64,000 nucleotides of DNA. Source: a virus. Where the stretch lies: IMG/VR virus record IMGVR_UViG_3300035034_002090, positions 45,238-109,237 of that record; one strand, given 5' to 3'. The notes beneath the pieces were generated by a model. It worked only from the letters and a program-made list of their open reading frames with translations, was not told where the DNA came from and ran no database searches. The position numbers and the translations under genes were made by a program. How positions within the stretch are numbered: position 1 is the first letter of the stretch; each line of letters begins with the position of its first letter. This document shows, piece after piece, positions 23,568 through 31,486 of this stretch.

Positions 23568-24977
23568 ATGAATAGACGCCTAACTATAAGCCCTGAAAGG
23601 GCAAAGAAGATTGGAAGCATCAAGAAAGACATGACTAAGACCTATGGCGGCGAAGAGCACCTAGTCTTAGCGAGTGATATACCTGCTATGCGCAGGATAC
23701 CAACGGGATGTATCCAGCTAGATGTCCTCACTGGAGGCGGCTATCCGCTCGGTGGAAACTATCTCTTTTGGGGATGGCAATCGGCAGGTAAAACGACAAC
23801 CGTCCTAAAGGCTGTAGGTCACGCTCAGAAAATCTGTGCTCAGTGCGATACCTACATGGAGCCTCAGTTTCTCCTTCCCCCGGAAGATGAAAAGAAGGCC
23901 GATAAGTGGAGGGAGCGAAGGATGACATGCCTTCATTGCGGATCCCCCTACCATAAGGATGACCGCCCGCCCATGAAGGCCAAAGATTATTGGGGCAAGG
24001 ATCTCCCGGATGGGATCAAGGCTTCTGACACCATCTGCGATGACTGCGGGTCTACAGACGGCCTAGTGGACGTCGAGCCAGATGAGGAATGGGCGCGGCC
24101 AGACGGTGGATTCACGTGCAAATGCGGAGCGTGCGAGCCACGAGTTGTCCTTTGGATTAATTACGAGGGTCACTTCGATCCCGAGTGGGCAGAAGCGTGC
24201 GGAGTGAATCTGGACGCGTTGTTGGTTGAAGATCCTCACTACGGTGAGGCTGGCATTGATATTGCCGAAGAGGCTATCACCGCTGGCGCGGTCGACATTG
24301 TCGTGGTCGATTCTATCGCGCAAATCGCAACCACCGAAGAGCTTAATAAGTCTTCCGAGAAATCCTCTGTAGCCTCGGCTGCAAAGAAGGTTAATGAGTT
24401 CCTGCGGGGACTTCCGAGTCGTGTTGCTAAAGCCAAATCTGAGCACGGAGTGAAGGTAACGACCTTTTTGGTTAACCAAGTAAGACACACAATTGGAGGG
24501 TTTGGAAACCCTGACACGATGTTCGGCGGACACGGTCAGGTGTTTGTTTCTTCGATTACCCTGAAGTTCACAAGCTCGAAAGCTGACGTTGACGAGGTTC
24601 AGGTCGGCGCTAAGACGCGCAAGGAGTTTATCGGTGTCACTGAGTCCGTTGAGGTTCGAGTACAGTGCGACAAGAATCGGACGGCTAACACACAGGACCG
24701 TAAGGCTACCTTCCGCCTCATGACCAGCAACGATGGCGACGGGATCCTGAACAAGGGCGATGTCGACGATTACGACCTCACGTATAAATACGGAAGGGCT
24801 ACAAAGATTATCGAAAACAATACCGATTGGGAGGTAAAGGGTTGGCCCATCACGTATGCAAATGCTGGAGATCTCAAGCTGGACATCCACAACAGGCCAC
24901 ACCTGCGCCGACACCTCCACTACATGATCTCTCGTGAGATCGTCGATAATTGGGCTAAAGTCAAAAAGCATCTCTGA
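23568..24977 (+). CDS. RecA/UvsX-family recombinase with a cysteine-rich insertion
   Basis: The RecA core is recognisable. IPTGCIQLDVLTGGGYPLGG leads to Walker A GWQSAGKT (69-76), then GVNLDALLVEDPHYGE and Walker B VDIVVVDSI (242-250). Motifs around LVNQVRHTIGGFGNPDTMFGG follow, with a C-terminal regulatory segment. Between Walker A and the ATP-contact region (about residues 88-190) there is an extra block of roughly 100 residues. It carries CxxC pairs at C90/C93, C121/C124 and C157/C160 and a CKCGAC group at 184-189, so it probably forms one or two zinc ribbons. Normal RecA has a few residues here. The total of 469 aa exceeds E. coli RecA (352). The role is strand exchange in recombination and repair. 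Confidence 0.85.
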   Translation: MNRRLTISPERAKKIGSIKKDMTKTYGGEEHLVLASDIPAMRRIPTGCIQLDVLTGGGYPLGGNYLFWGWQSAGKTTTVLKAVGHAQKICAQCDTYMEPQFLLPPEDEKKADKWRERRMTCLHCGSPYHKDDRPPMKAKDYWGKDLPDGIKASDTICDDCGSTDGLVDVEPDEEWARPDGGFTCKCGACEPRVVLWINYEGHFDPEWAEACGVNLDALLVEDPHYGEAGIDIAEEAITAGAVDIVVVDSIAQIATTEELNKSSEKSSVASAAKKVNEFLRGLPSRVAKAKSEHGVKVTTFLVNQVRHTIGGFGNPDTMFGGHGQVFVSSITLKFTSSKADVDEVQVGAKTRKEFIGVTESVEVRVQCDKNRTANTQDRKATFRLMTSNDGDGILNKGDVDDYDLTYKYGRATKIIENNTDWEVKGWPITYANAGDLKLDIHNRPHLRRHLHYMISREIVDNWAKVKKHL

Positions 24978-24990
24978 GTAAGGTTCTTAA

Positions 24991-25473
24991 ATGCCGCTAC
25001 CAAGCGACGACAAAAAGTTTGGCAAGAAGGGGAAGGGCAATACCGGCCATGCTAGCAAGTTCAAGCGCAAGCGCTCTATCGAGCAAGAAGACCGCCTAGC
25101 TAAGAAGTTCGGAGGCTTCCGGATCAAGGGAAGCGGCGGTGGCGGAAGGACGTCCATGCATGGTGACGGGAGATCTAAGTATGACAGCTCTCGTAGGAAA
25201 GGTGACGTCCAGACTCCAGATGTTAAGGAGTTTCTTGGCTTCAAATTCGAGGCTAAGTCCACAACCAAGAAGTCCTTCTCTGTCAGCCAGAGGCTGATCG
25301 CCAAGTCTTATGCTGAGGCTCAGCAGGACCTTAAGGAATTCGCCCTTGCTATCGAGGTCCTAGGTATCGAAGACCCTAATCTTCCGAAGCGATTTGTGAT
25401 ACTTGAAGAGGATACCCTTCAGCAACTCATGGAACTCGCCGGTATTATCGGCGAAGACGACAAGGAGGTCTGA
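24991..25473 (+). CDS. Unrecognised basic, Gly-rich 160-aa protein
   Basis: The first 75 residues are rich in Lys, Arg and Gly (KKFGKKGKGNTGHASKFKRK), as expected for a flexible nucleic-acid-binding arm. The rest looks helical and folded (AEAQQDLKEFALAIEVLGI). AAGG lies before the ATG. The next gene starts directly after its TGA with an overlapping ribosome binding site. The function is unknown. Confidence 0.65.
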   Translation: MPLPSDDKKFGKKGKGNTGHASKFKRKRSIEQEDRLAKKFGGFRIKGSGGGGRTSMHGDGRSKYDSSRRKGDVQTPDVKEFLGFKFEAKSTTKKSFSVSQRLIAKSYAEAQQDLKEFALAIEVLGIEDPNLPKRFVILEEDTLQQLMELAGIIGEDDKEV

Positions 25474-25950
25474 TTGAATTACGTGACAAGAGAGCCCTCG
25501 TATGAAGAGCTGTGGGATGAGAAACTCAATGACTCTCAGCGCCGACGCGCCCTTCAAGACTGGAGCAAGATCAAGGAGTGGGTGTCTAACCTGAACGACA
25601 GGGGTATTATCCCTTCATCATCTGAGATCGATGACAAGCTTCGCCGCTTCATGGACGATCTCAGGAATCGACATCGAGTCCCTGAGCCATTTTTGGTCAC
25701 TTTCTACATGGCCACAAGGGTCGACCCGCTACCATCCACTGAGCAGTCAGATCAGCTGCTTGTTCGTCTCATTGACACGATGAGTGTCCTCAGCCTCTTC
25801 AAAGAGTGCAGGTTCTACAGCAACCACCTCGACACATCTGGATACGGTGGTCCGCCTCGCACCCTCTGGGAGAGTGACAGGAATCTTGATAGTGGCGAGG
25901 CTCGTCTTGAGTACGCTCGCTTTCAGCTCAAAGTTCGCCGACTGCTATAA
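25474..25950 (+). CDS. Unrecognised 158-aa protein, TTG start
   Basis: TTG directly follows the previous stop, with AAGGAGG upstream. The protein is Arg- and Asp-rich (KLNDSQRRRALQDWSKIKEW, DDKLRRFMDDLRNRHRVPEPF) and mainly helical. No known motif is present. It lies directly before the RecB-like nuclease gene, with AAGGAG between them, so it may be a partner in end processing, but that is a context argument only. Confidence 0.65.
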   Translation: MNYVTREPSYEELWDEKLNDSQRRRALQDWSKIKEWVSNLNDRGIIPSSSEIDDKLRRFMDDLRNRHRVPEPFLVTFYMATRVDPLPSTEQSDQLLVRLIDTMSVLSLFKECRFYSNHLDTSGYGGPPRTLWESDRNLDSGEARLEYARFQLKVRRLL

Positions 25951-25961
25951 GGAGTTTTGTT

Positions 25962-26906
25962 TTGGATATTGATTGGACGCTTATTGCCTCGAAGATACCC
26001 CTTACCGAGGCGCTGATAAGAAGAGGCTCTTCCTTCAAGGCTATACCTCCCCGTGAGGTTGGAACGCCGTTTCGAGGCAGCCAGCTAAAAGACCTATGCC
26101 CACGACAAGAGGCTTTGTGTTCGTTTCATGAGGTCTGGAGAGAAGACGAGATCCGCCCGGACTTGGAGCTTATTTTCGCCATTGGGTCGGGCATTCATGA
26201 GGGGCTTCAGCAGCGCCTGCTAAAAGACTTTCTCGTGGGCTCTTGGAGATGCAATGGATGTGGGGCGACCTACGGCAGCATGGATCGCCTCGCTGCAATC
26301 CCGGAAAGGTGCAAGGGCAAGATTTATGATTGGGAAGCGGATGAACTCAAGCCGTGCCCCAACCACAATTATGTAGAAGACGTTGTAGAGGATTGGCATC
26401 TCCCGGGCTTCGATTACAAGGAGATCGATTTATCTCACTCGGACCCAACTCTGTACAGCCATCCGGATGGTATTTTGTGGCGTGGTGAGGGAGAGCCGCC
26501 CGATGTTATCACCGTGGACGACCCTCTTCTGGAAGTTCTGGAGATCAAATCCGCCTCGGAACGAGCACTCAAGTATGGGTACGGCAGTTCACCGCCACTC
26601 AGAGATGAACCATACGCACCCCATAAAGATCAGCTGATGCTGTACATGTATGTCCTCGGCATCAAGTTCGGAAGGATCCTTTACTACGACAAGGCTGCTT
26701 TTGGCTTGAGATCTTCTCTTTGTGAACATACAATCATCCTCGATCAAGAGTACGTGGAAGAAAGTATTCTCGCTGGCCCCCTCGCTGTAGAGAAGGCGAT
26801 CAGAGAAAAGGATCCCACGCTGGCTCCGAAAGTGTGCACATCCGCTAACTGCTCGAAAGCTAGAGCGTGTCCCGTTCAAGAGTATTGCTGGGCTAACGAT
26901 GAATGA
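25962..26906 (+). CDS. RecB/Cas4-like PD-(D/E)xK nuclease, probable Fe-S or zinc cysteine cluster
   Basis: The nuclease motifs are GSGIHE with H79, SHPDG with D169, LEIKS with E194 and K196, and HKDQLMLYMY, the Q-x3-Y motif of RecB/Cas4 enzymes. C46 near the N-terminus and the C-terminal cluster (CTSANC, then CPVQEYC) are arranged like the Fe-S ligands of Cas4 and AddB. A separate zinc ribbon-like insertion (CNGCG, then CKGK and CPNH, 97-134) sits between H79 and D169. Such enzymes degrade DNA ends. It starts with TTG after GGAG. The next gene, a RuvC-like resolvase, overlaps its stop by 8 nt. Confidence 0.8.
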   Translation: MDIDWTLIASKIPLTEALIRRGSSFKAIPPREVGTPFRGSQLKDLCPRQEALCSFHEVWREDEIRPDLELIFAIGSGIHEGLQQRLLKDFLVGSWRCNGCGATYGSMDRLAAIPERCKGKIYDWEADELKPCPNHNYVEDVVEDWHLPGFDYKEIDLSHSDPTLYSHPDGILWRGEGEPPDVITVDDPLLEVLEIKSASERALKYGYGSSPPLRDEPYAPHKDQLMLYMYVLGIKFGRILYYDKAAFGLRSSLCEHTIILDQEYVEESILAGPLAVEKAIREKDPTLAPKVCTSANCSKARACPVQEYCWANDE

Positions 26907-27711
26907 ATTTATAGAGAAGGCTAGGTGCTCCGACCATCAGGATTATAATTCTTCTAGACCTCCAACAGATGGCTGTGGGGGTTGTTGGGAGGAATATAAT
27001 CTCACTCACGATCTACCCGAAGGTAACCGCGTCGCTCGGAGCAGCCTAGACAAGTCGGTTAGGCTGAGCAGGTGGATTCCGATGATGTACCGGGTAGACC
27101 TTCCGGACAAAGGTAAACTTGGAGATAACATCTCTTCAGTGATGGAGTCCCGAAAAGACGTTGTCCCGGTGTGCATGGGTATCGATGTCTCCCTAGACTC
27201 CAGCGCTGTAGCCATGATCGGGTATGATGTTGTTGCCAAGAGATGGCTCATAATCACGTCAACAGAGGGATTTGGTCTACCCCAGAACGCCTCTTCGGAT
27301 AGCCGCGAGAACCGAAAGCTGGTTATCGTGAAAATGATTATGTCGGCCTACAGGTCCTTCACCAGAAGGGCTGACAGAATCCCCGTGTTCATTGAAGATC
27401 ACGCCTACTCCCGAGGCAACACCAATAGAGCTACTGAGATCCATGAACTTCACGGCGTAATCAAAAGCCAGTTGTATCTGGAGACAGGCAAGCCGGTAGA
27501 ACCGGTTAATATTTCCACCGCACGTAGCGAGGTTTTCTGTCACGGAAGCCCCAGAGGCAAGGTGAAGAAGAAGCTCGCAGCGGCGCTCAAGGTGGCAGGT
27601 CATCGGTGGGCTGAAGACCTCACAGACGATGAAGTAGACGCGTGGGCTGTTGCGGCAGTGCACGTCAAAAGCAATTATGCATTCGGTATTTTCAACCAAA
27701 AAGGAGCCTAA
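26899..27711 (+). CDS. RuvC-like Holliday junction resolvase with N-terminal cysteine motif
   Basis: The RNase H-fold core shows D96 in MGIDVSLDSSA, E166 in VFIEDHAYSRG and the C-terminal acidic pair D244/D247 in LTDDEVDAWA. These are the four-carboxylate active site of RuvC. The middle helix (ELHGVIKSQLY) and KKKLAAALKVAG fit the family. The first 90 residues are extra and contain C10, C26 and C29 with H13 (RCSDH and CGGCW), perhaps a zinc knuckle. The product would cut four-way junctions before packaging. It overlaps the nuclease gene upstream, so the two belong to one recombination operon. Confidence 0.82.
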   Translation: MNEFIEKARCSDHQDYNSSRPPTDGCGGCWEEYNLTHDLPEGNRVARSSLDKSVRLSRWIPMMYRVDLPDKGKLGDNISSVMESRKDVVPVCMGIDVSLDSSAVAMIGYDVVAKRWLIITSTEGFGLPQNASSDSRENRKLVIVKMIMSAYRSFTRRADRIPVFIEDHAYSRGNTNRATEIHELHGVIKSQLYLETGKPVEPVNISTARSEVFCHGSPRGKVKKKLAAALKVAGHRWAEDLTDDEVDAWAVAAVHVKSNYAFGIFNQKGA

Positions 27712-27713
27712 CC

Positions 27714-28601
27714 ATGGCCGAAACAGCAGTAGCAACTGAAGTCGATAACGATAGCGCTTTGAACTTGGTCGGAGACGGCGGCGAGATTGTTCCTGACGTG
27801 AAGAAGGAAGCCGAAAGGCGCGTTCAGCATGTCCGAGAGCTTCGAGAGCGTTCAAACGAGCTGTACCTGCATTACGCGGAAGAGATGTTTCACATCAACC
27901 GCAACAGCCTATTTCACTATGTAGATAATCCAGATACTGGAAAAAAGTACACATCCTTCAAGGATTTCGTCGAATCCGAAACTGACTACCAGCACAGAAC
28001 CGCCTGCTACATGGTTCAGATCTGGGAGTATTACGCCGAAGGATTCAGTCGAGATTTTCTCGAAAACATCCAGCATCACGGATGGACAAAGCTTGCGAGG
28101 CTGGTCGGTCACCTGACTCCGAAGAGCTACGAGTCGGAGTGGGGCGACAAGATTGATGAGATCAGTGTTCGAGACCTTGAAAAGCTTCTCAAGGATGATT
28201 CTGACGAGGGTGGCGGAGACAAGGATCCCGAAATCCAGAACGACCCCTCATCTGAAGATCTTCGAACCAACCCTACGAAGCGGGTAACCTTCGAGCTGTT
28301 CGACACACAAGAGGCAAACCTCAGCTCAGCTATGGAGGCGGCTCAGAGCATCAAGCAGACCAACGCAAAGGGTGAACTCCTTGAGCTTATTTGCTTGGAC
28401 TTCCTCGCTAAGCACAACAAGTCGTTCGAGCACGATCGCCCGCTCAATGAGTATTTCAAGGGAATCGAGGAATCCCTTGGCGTTGAGGTCCTCGTGTTCG
28501 AGCCCTCCCCGAGTGGCGCTGAGATCATCTATGGTGCCGCGTACATCGATCAGTACGGTGCTGTCGAGGTCGAAGAGGAAGACGAAGTAGAGGAGCTGTA
28601 A
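27714..28601 (+). CDS. Unrecognised 295-aa acidic protein, last gene of the DNA module
   Basis: The ATG at 27714 has AAGGAG at the right spacing; upstream in-frame codons lie inside the resolvase gene. The middle (YADEMFHINRNSLFHYVDN-like region, DFVESETDYQHRTACYMVQIW, HGWTKLARLVGHL) resembles phage and plasmid proteins with a helix-turn-helix-containing segment, of the kind in small DUF families that bind DNA. The C-terminus is acidic. A strong intrinsic terminator follows, marking the end of the early or middle operon. The function is unknown, perhaps a DNA-binding regulator. Confidence 0.65.
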   Translation: MAETAVATEVDNDSALNLVGDGGEIVPDVKKEAERRVQHVRELRERSNELYLHYAEEMFHINRNSLFHYVDNPDTGKKYTSFKDFVESETDYQHRTACYMVQIWEYYAEGFSRDFLENIQHHGWTKLARLVGHLTPKSYESEWGDKIDEISVRDLEKLLKDDSDEGGGDKDPEIQNDPSSEDLRTNPTKRVTFELFDTQEANLSSAMEAAQSIKQTNAKGELLELICLDFLAKHNKSFEHDRPLNEYFKGIEESLGVEVLVFEPSPSGAEIIYGAAYIDQYGAVEVEEEDEVEEL

Positions 28602-28622
28602 GTCTGTCCGTAATCTCTTGAA

Positions 28623-28656
28623 AAAAGGGGCGCTCCTTCAATGGGGTGCCCCTTTT
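28623..28656 (+). terminator. Intrinsic terminator ending the DNA-metabolism operon
   Basis: AAAAGGGGC pairs with GCCCCTTTT, and further inner pairs with a few G-T contacts extend the stem around a short loop. The T-run on the right arm completes the signal. It lies directly after the stop of the last DNA-module gene and before the terminase genes, so it separates the early or middle and late transcription units. Confidence 0.85.
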
Positions 28657-28679
28657 CTCTATCCAGTGGTGAACAAAAC

Positions 28680-28709
28680 TGGAACGCCGGAGCGCATAGG
28701 CCCTAAAAT
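28680..28709 (+). promoter_or_regulatory. Promoter-like sequence before the packaging genes
   Basis: TGGAAC at 28680-28685 and TAAAAT at 28704-28709 are 18 nt apart. The -10 is a 5/6 match while the -35 is weak. It lies between the terminator and the terminase small-subunit candidate, where a start of late transcription would be expected. Confidence 0.3.
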
Positions 28710-28758
28710 AGCCTCGATACCGGAGTCTTTTCGCGGTGTCTGGAGATAGGAGACGTTT

Positions 28759-29493
28759 ATGGATGCACCCGGCGAAAGCACAAATCATAGGGAAGAGGGC
28801 GCAAAGAAGTTCATGCGCCTCAAGGCTCTTGATTGCTTCGAGAAAGTCCTACAGATGATTCGACACGGCTATCCTTATGCAAGGATCGCTGAGTTCATAC
28901 AAGTCGAGCAGGACGAGTATGAGGACATCACGCGGGACAGCCTTATAAAGACTATTCGCCGATTTGTGGATCAAGAGTTTCACCGCTATGAGGAAACCGT
29001 GGATCGTACGCTGCCTCAGCAGGAGGAATTACCCCCCAAAGATGAGGAAGACGCGCTGGTACGCGCTGAGAAGTCAGAGGCCATCGATGTGCTCAACGAG
29101 TACGGACGCTTGTACCAGCTTCAGGAGCGCAGGATCAATATGGGGATGAAGGCCGAGAAGAAAGCGGGCACCCTCATGAAGGAGGTCGGACAGCAGATTG
29201 AGATCGCTGCACGCCTCCTAGATCATATTGGTGGTTACCAGCAGGACATCGGTATGCTGCCAAAGCAGTCTCAAAAGGTTGATGTAAGCGTTCGCCCTGT
29301 TCGTGAGGGAATGTCTGAGCCGGTCACCGCTAAGATAGCAGGGGACCCAGCAAGCAGGGCTAGGGTATTGAAGTTTATGAAGCTCGCTGGTCGGTTTGAC
29401 CCAAAGCTTATCGAGGATATGAAGGAAGACGAGCTTGATGAAGACATTCTCGACGCTGAGTTTGTAGAGTCAGGAGGGGACACCAATGATTGA
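28759..29493 (+). CDS. Probable terminase small subunit
   Basis: The protein lies immediately upstream of TerL and overlaps it by 8 nt, the usual place of TerS. Residues about 30-75 (VLQMIRHGYPYARIAEFIQVE ... LIKTIRRFVDQEF) have a helix-turn-helix pattern suited to recognising the packaging site. A central helical segment (EYGRLYQLQERRINMGMKAEKK) could form the oligomer, and an acidic C-terminus may contact TerL. The length of 244 aa is within range for TerS. AGGAGACG precedes the ATG. The family is inferred mainly from position and layout because small terminases diverge strongly. Confidence 0.62.
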   Translation: MDAPGESTNHREEGAKKFMRLKALDCFEKVLQMIRHGYPYARIAEFIQVEQDEYEDITRDSLIKTIRRFVDQEFHRYEETVDRTLPQQEELPPKDEEDALVRAEKSEAIDVLNEYGRLYQLQERRINMGMKAEKKAGTLMKEVGQQIEIAARLLDHIGGYQQDIGMLPKQSQKVDVSVRPVREGMSEPVTAKIAGDPASRARVLKFMKLAGRFDPKLIEDMKEDELDEDILDAEFVESGGDTND

Positions 29494-31480
29494 GGAAGAA
29501 GGAGGAAGGGCGAGGACAGTAAAGACGGATAAGGAGAAGAAACAAGAGGCCGTCAAATTACTTGAATCAATGGATGATGATGAGCGTGCACTGGTTACTC
29601 GTTTTCTTCTGGGCGACGAAAATGCCATAGAGGATATGGAGAGTATCGAGGACCTGCACTATAAGCGAAAGCCTCTGCCCTTCCATGAGTGGGTCGAAGA
29701 CGAGTATTTCAGCGACCCCGCCTCTAAAAACCTATACAAGGTCCTCAAGGAGGATCTGGCTGTCATTTTCGAAGAGGGTTACTTTGAAATCCTTGAGACA
29801 GGGTCGATTGGTTGGGGTAAGTCTTTCTCGGCCGTCACCGGGATGCTTTACTCCATCTACCTTCTTACGTGTCTCAAAGACCCCCATCAGACGTATGGCC
29901 TAGCGGCGGGTGCACCCGTCTACTTTATATTCCTTTCGACAACCAAGCTTCAGGCATCCAGAACAATATTTGAGGACTTCAAGAACAGAATGCAGTCCAT
30001 CGAGTATTTTCAGGATCTAGAAGAAGAGATGAACTTTCACAGCTACTCCGGAAGCTTTGGAGACTGGATGAAGTTTATCTGCATCTCACCCAACTCCACA
30101 GATGCGATTGGACTAAACGTCTTTGGGGGAATTATGGACGAGGTTAACTACGGATCCAACGCGAGGATACTCAAGGGAGAGGACTCCATTAATTCTCGTG
30201 GGAGGCCGGTAACAAAGGTTGAGAAGATTTACGCCAGCATCATTCAGCGTATCAAGTCCAGATTTATGAAGCAGGGGTCCCTCCCCGGGGTCCTGTTCGT
30301 TATATCCTCAAAGAATAACGAAATGGACTTCACAGCGCAGAGGATTTCCGAGGCAAAGAACGACCCTCGCGTGTACGTGATGGATTATGCCCCTTGGGAT
30401 GTTAAGCCTAAGCGGGACTTCTCTGGTAAAAAGTTCAGGGTTTTCTTCGGCGGCAGATCCGCCCCATCTAAGGTCCTAGCTAAAGGTGAAGACCCTCCTT
30501 TCGTAAACGATGACTTAGCTGAAGTTATCGAGATCCCTATCGAGTACCTCAAGGATTTCGAAAGGGACATCGAAACAGCTATCCGAGACATCGCCGGAAA
30601 GCAGGTGCCTAGAATTACCCTCTTCCTTCCTGATAAATCTGTTATTTCTTCGATGTGGAAAGGACGAGAGAATGACGAGCACCCTTACGAGACGGTGGAC
30701 TGGATCTGTGGCAATCCAGCAGGCTTTCGCTGGGACATTTTGTGCGATAGAAAAACACAGGTGCTTGCCGGAAACGTAGAGGAAGACTTTACCCCTAAGA
30801 TCAATCCTGACTCACCCAGACATATTCATATTGACCCCTCAATTGTTGGTGACGCGACTGGAATCTGCATGGGTCACGTCGAGAGGTGGGTTGATGTTGT
30901 TATGAGGGACCGCCAGAACGGCGAGGTGTATAAGGAGCTTAGGCCGCTAATTTATATCGACCTAGTCCTCAGGGTGCTACCTCCGAAGAACGGTGAAATT
31001 GATCAGTCTGAAGTGCGAAGGCTTATATACGAACTTGAGAACCGTGGGTTCATTATCACCTATGTATCCGCCGACTCCTATCAAAGTAGGGGCTCCTTAC
31101 AGCAGCTAAAGAAAAAAGGGTACAAGACTGAGATCCGGAGTCTTGATAGAAAACCAGACGGGTATCTATGCCTAAAGGACGCCCTCAGAGAAGAGCGGGT
31201 GAGATCTTACGAGCACGATGTTTTACGTCATGAGTTGGAAAGATTGAAACGAGACAATGCCACGGGCAAGGTGGATCACCCAAAGAAAGGGAGTAAGGAT
31301 CTATCTGACTCCTTGGCTGGTGTAGTATGGTCACTAACAGAGATCAGGACCGCCGCCCCGGGTTATTTCTTCAGCGAGGATGAAAGCAAGTCATCTCACC
31401 CGCTAGAGCAGTGGGAAGATGTTTCTGGGGGAATGGGTGGTGTAGTTAATCTCGGAACGAATAGCTTCCTCAAAGGGTAA
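29486..31480 (+). CDS. terL: Terminase large subunit
   Basis: The N-terminal ATPase has Walker A GSIGWGKS (106-113) and Walker B FGGIMDEVNYG. The C-terminal RNase H-like nuclease has HIDPSIVGDATG, VSADSYQS and DHPKKGSKDLSDSLAG, the three acidic groups that bind metal. It is the motor that pumps DNA into the prohead and cuts concatemers. At 664 aa its length is normal. Its partner is the small-subunit candidate directly upstream; the portal gene follows after 6 nt. Confidence 0.93.
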   Translation: MIEEEGGRARTVKTDKEKKQEAVKLLESMDDDERALVTRFLLGDENAIEDMESIEDLHYKRKPLPFHEWVEDEYFSDPASKNLYKVLKEDLAVIFEEGYFEILETGSIGWGKSFSAVTGMLYSIYLLTCLKDPHQTYGLAAGAPVYFIFLSTTKLQASRTIFEDFKNRMQSIEYFQDLEEEMNFHSYSGSFGDWMKFICISPNSTDAIGLNVFGGIMDEVNYGSNARILKGEDSINSRGRPVTKVEKIYASIIQRIKSRFMKQGSLPGVLFVISSKNNEMDFTAQRISEAKNDPRVYVMDYAPWDVKPKRDFSGKKFRVFFGGRSAPSKVLAKGEDPPFVNDDLAEVIEIPIEYLKDFERDIETAIRDIAGKQVPRITLFLPDKSVISSMWKGRENDEHPYETVDWICGNPAGFRWDILCDRKTQVLAGNVEEDFTPKINPDSPRHIHIDPSIVGDATGICMGHVERWVDVVMRDRQNGEVYKELRPLIYIDLVLRVLPPKNGEIDQSEVRRLIYELENRGFIITYVSADSYQSRGSLQQLKKKGYKTEIRSLDRKPDGYLCLKDALREERVRSYEHDVLRHELERLKRDNATGKVDHPKKGSKDLSDSLAGVVWSLTEIRTAAPGYFFSEDESKSSHPLEQWEDVSGGMGGVVNLGTNSFLKG

Positions 31481-31486
31481 GTAGCA

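Noticed and set aside
24063-24971. Long leftward open frame (302 aa) opposite the RecA-like gene
   Set aside because: It lies wholly antisense to a gene with clear RecA motifs, has no ribosome binding site, and its composition looks like reverse translation of the RecA frame.
28680-28760. T4-type late promoter (TATAAATA) before the terminase genes
   Set aside because: The nearest sequence is CTAAAATAG, which lacks a base of the T4 motif, and the motif is not found before other structural genes. I kept only a weak sigma70-like call.
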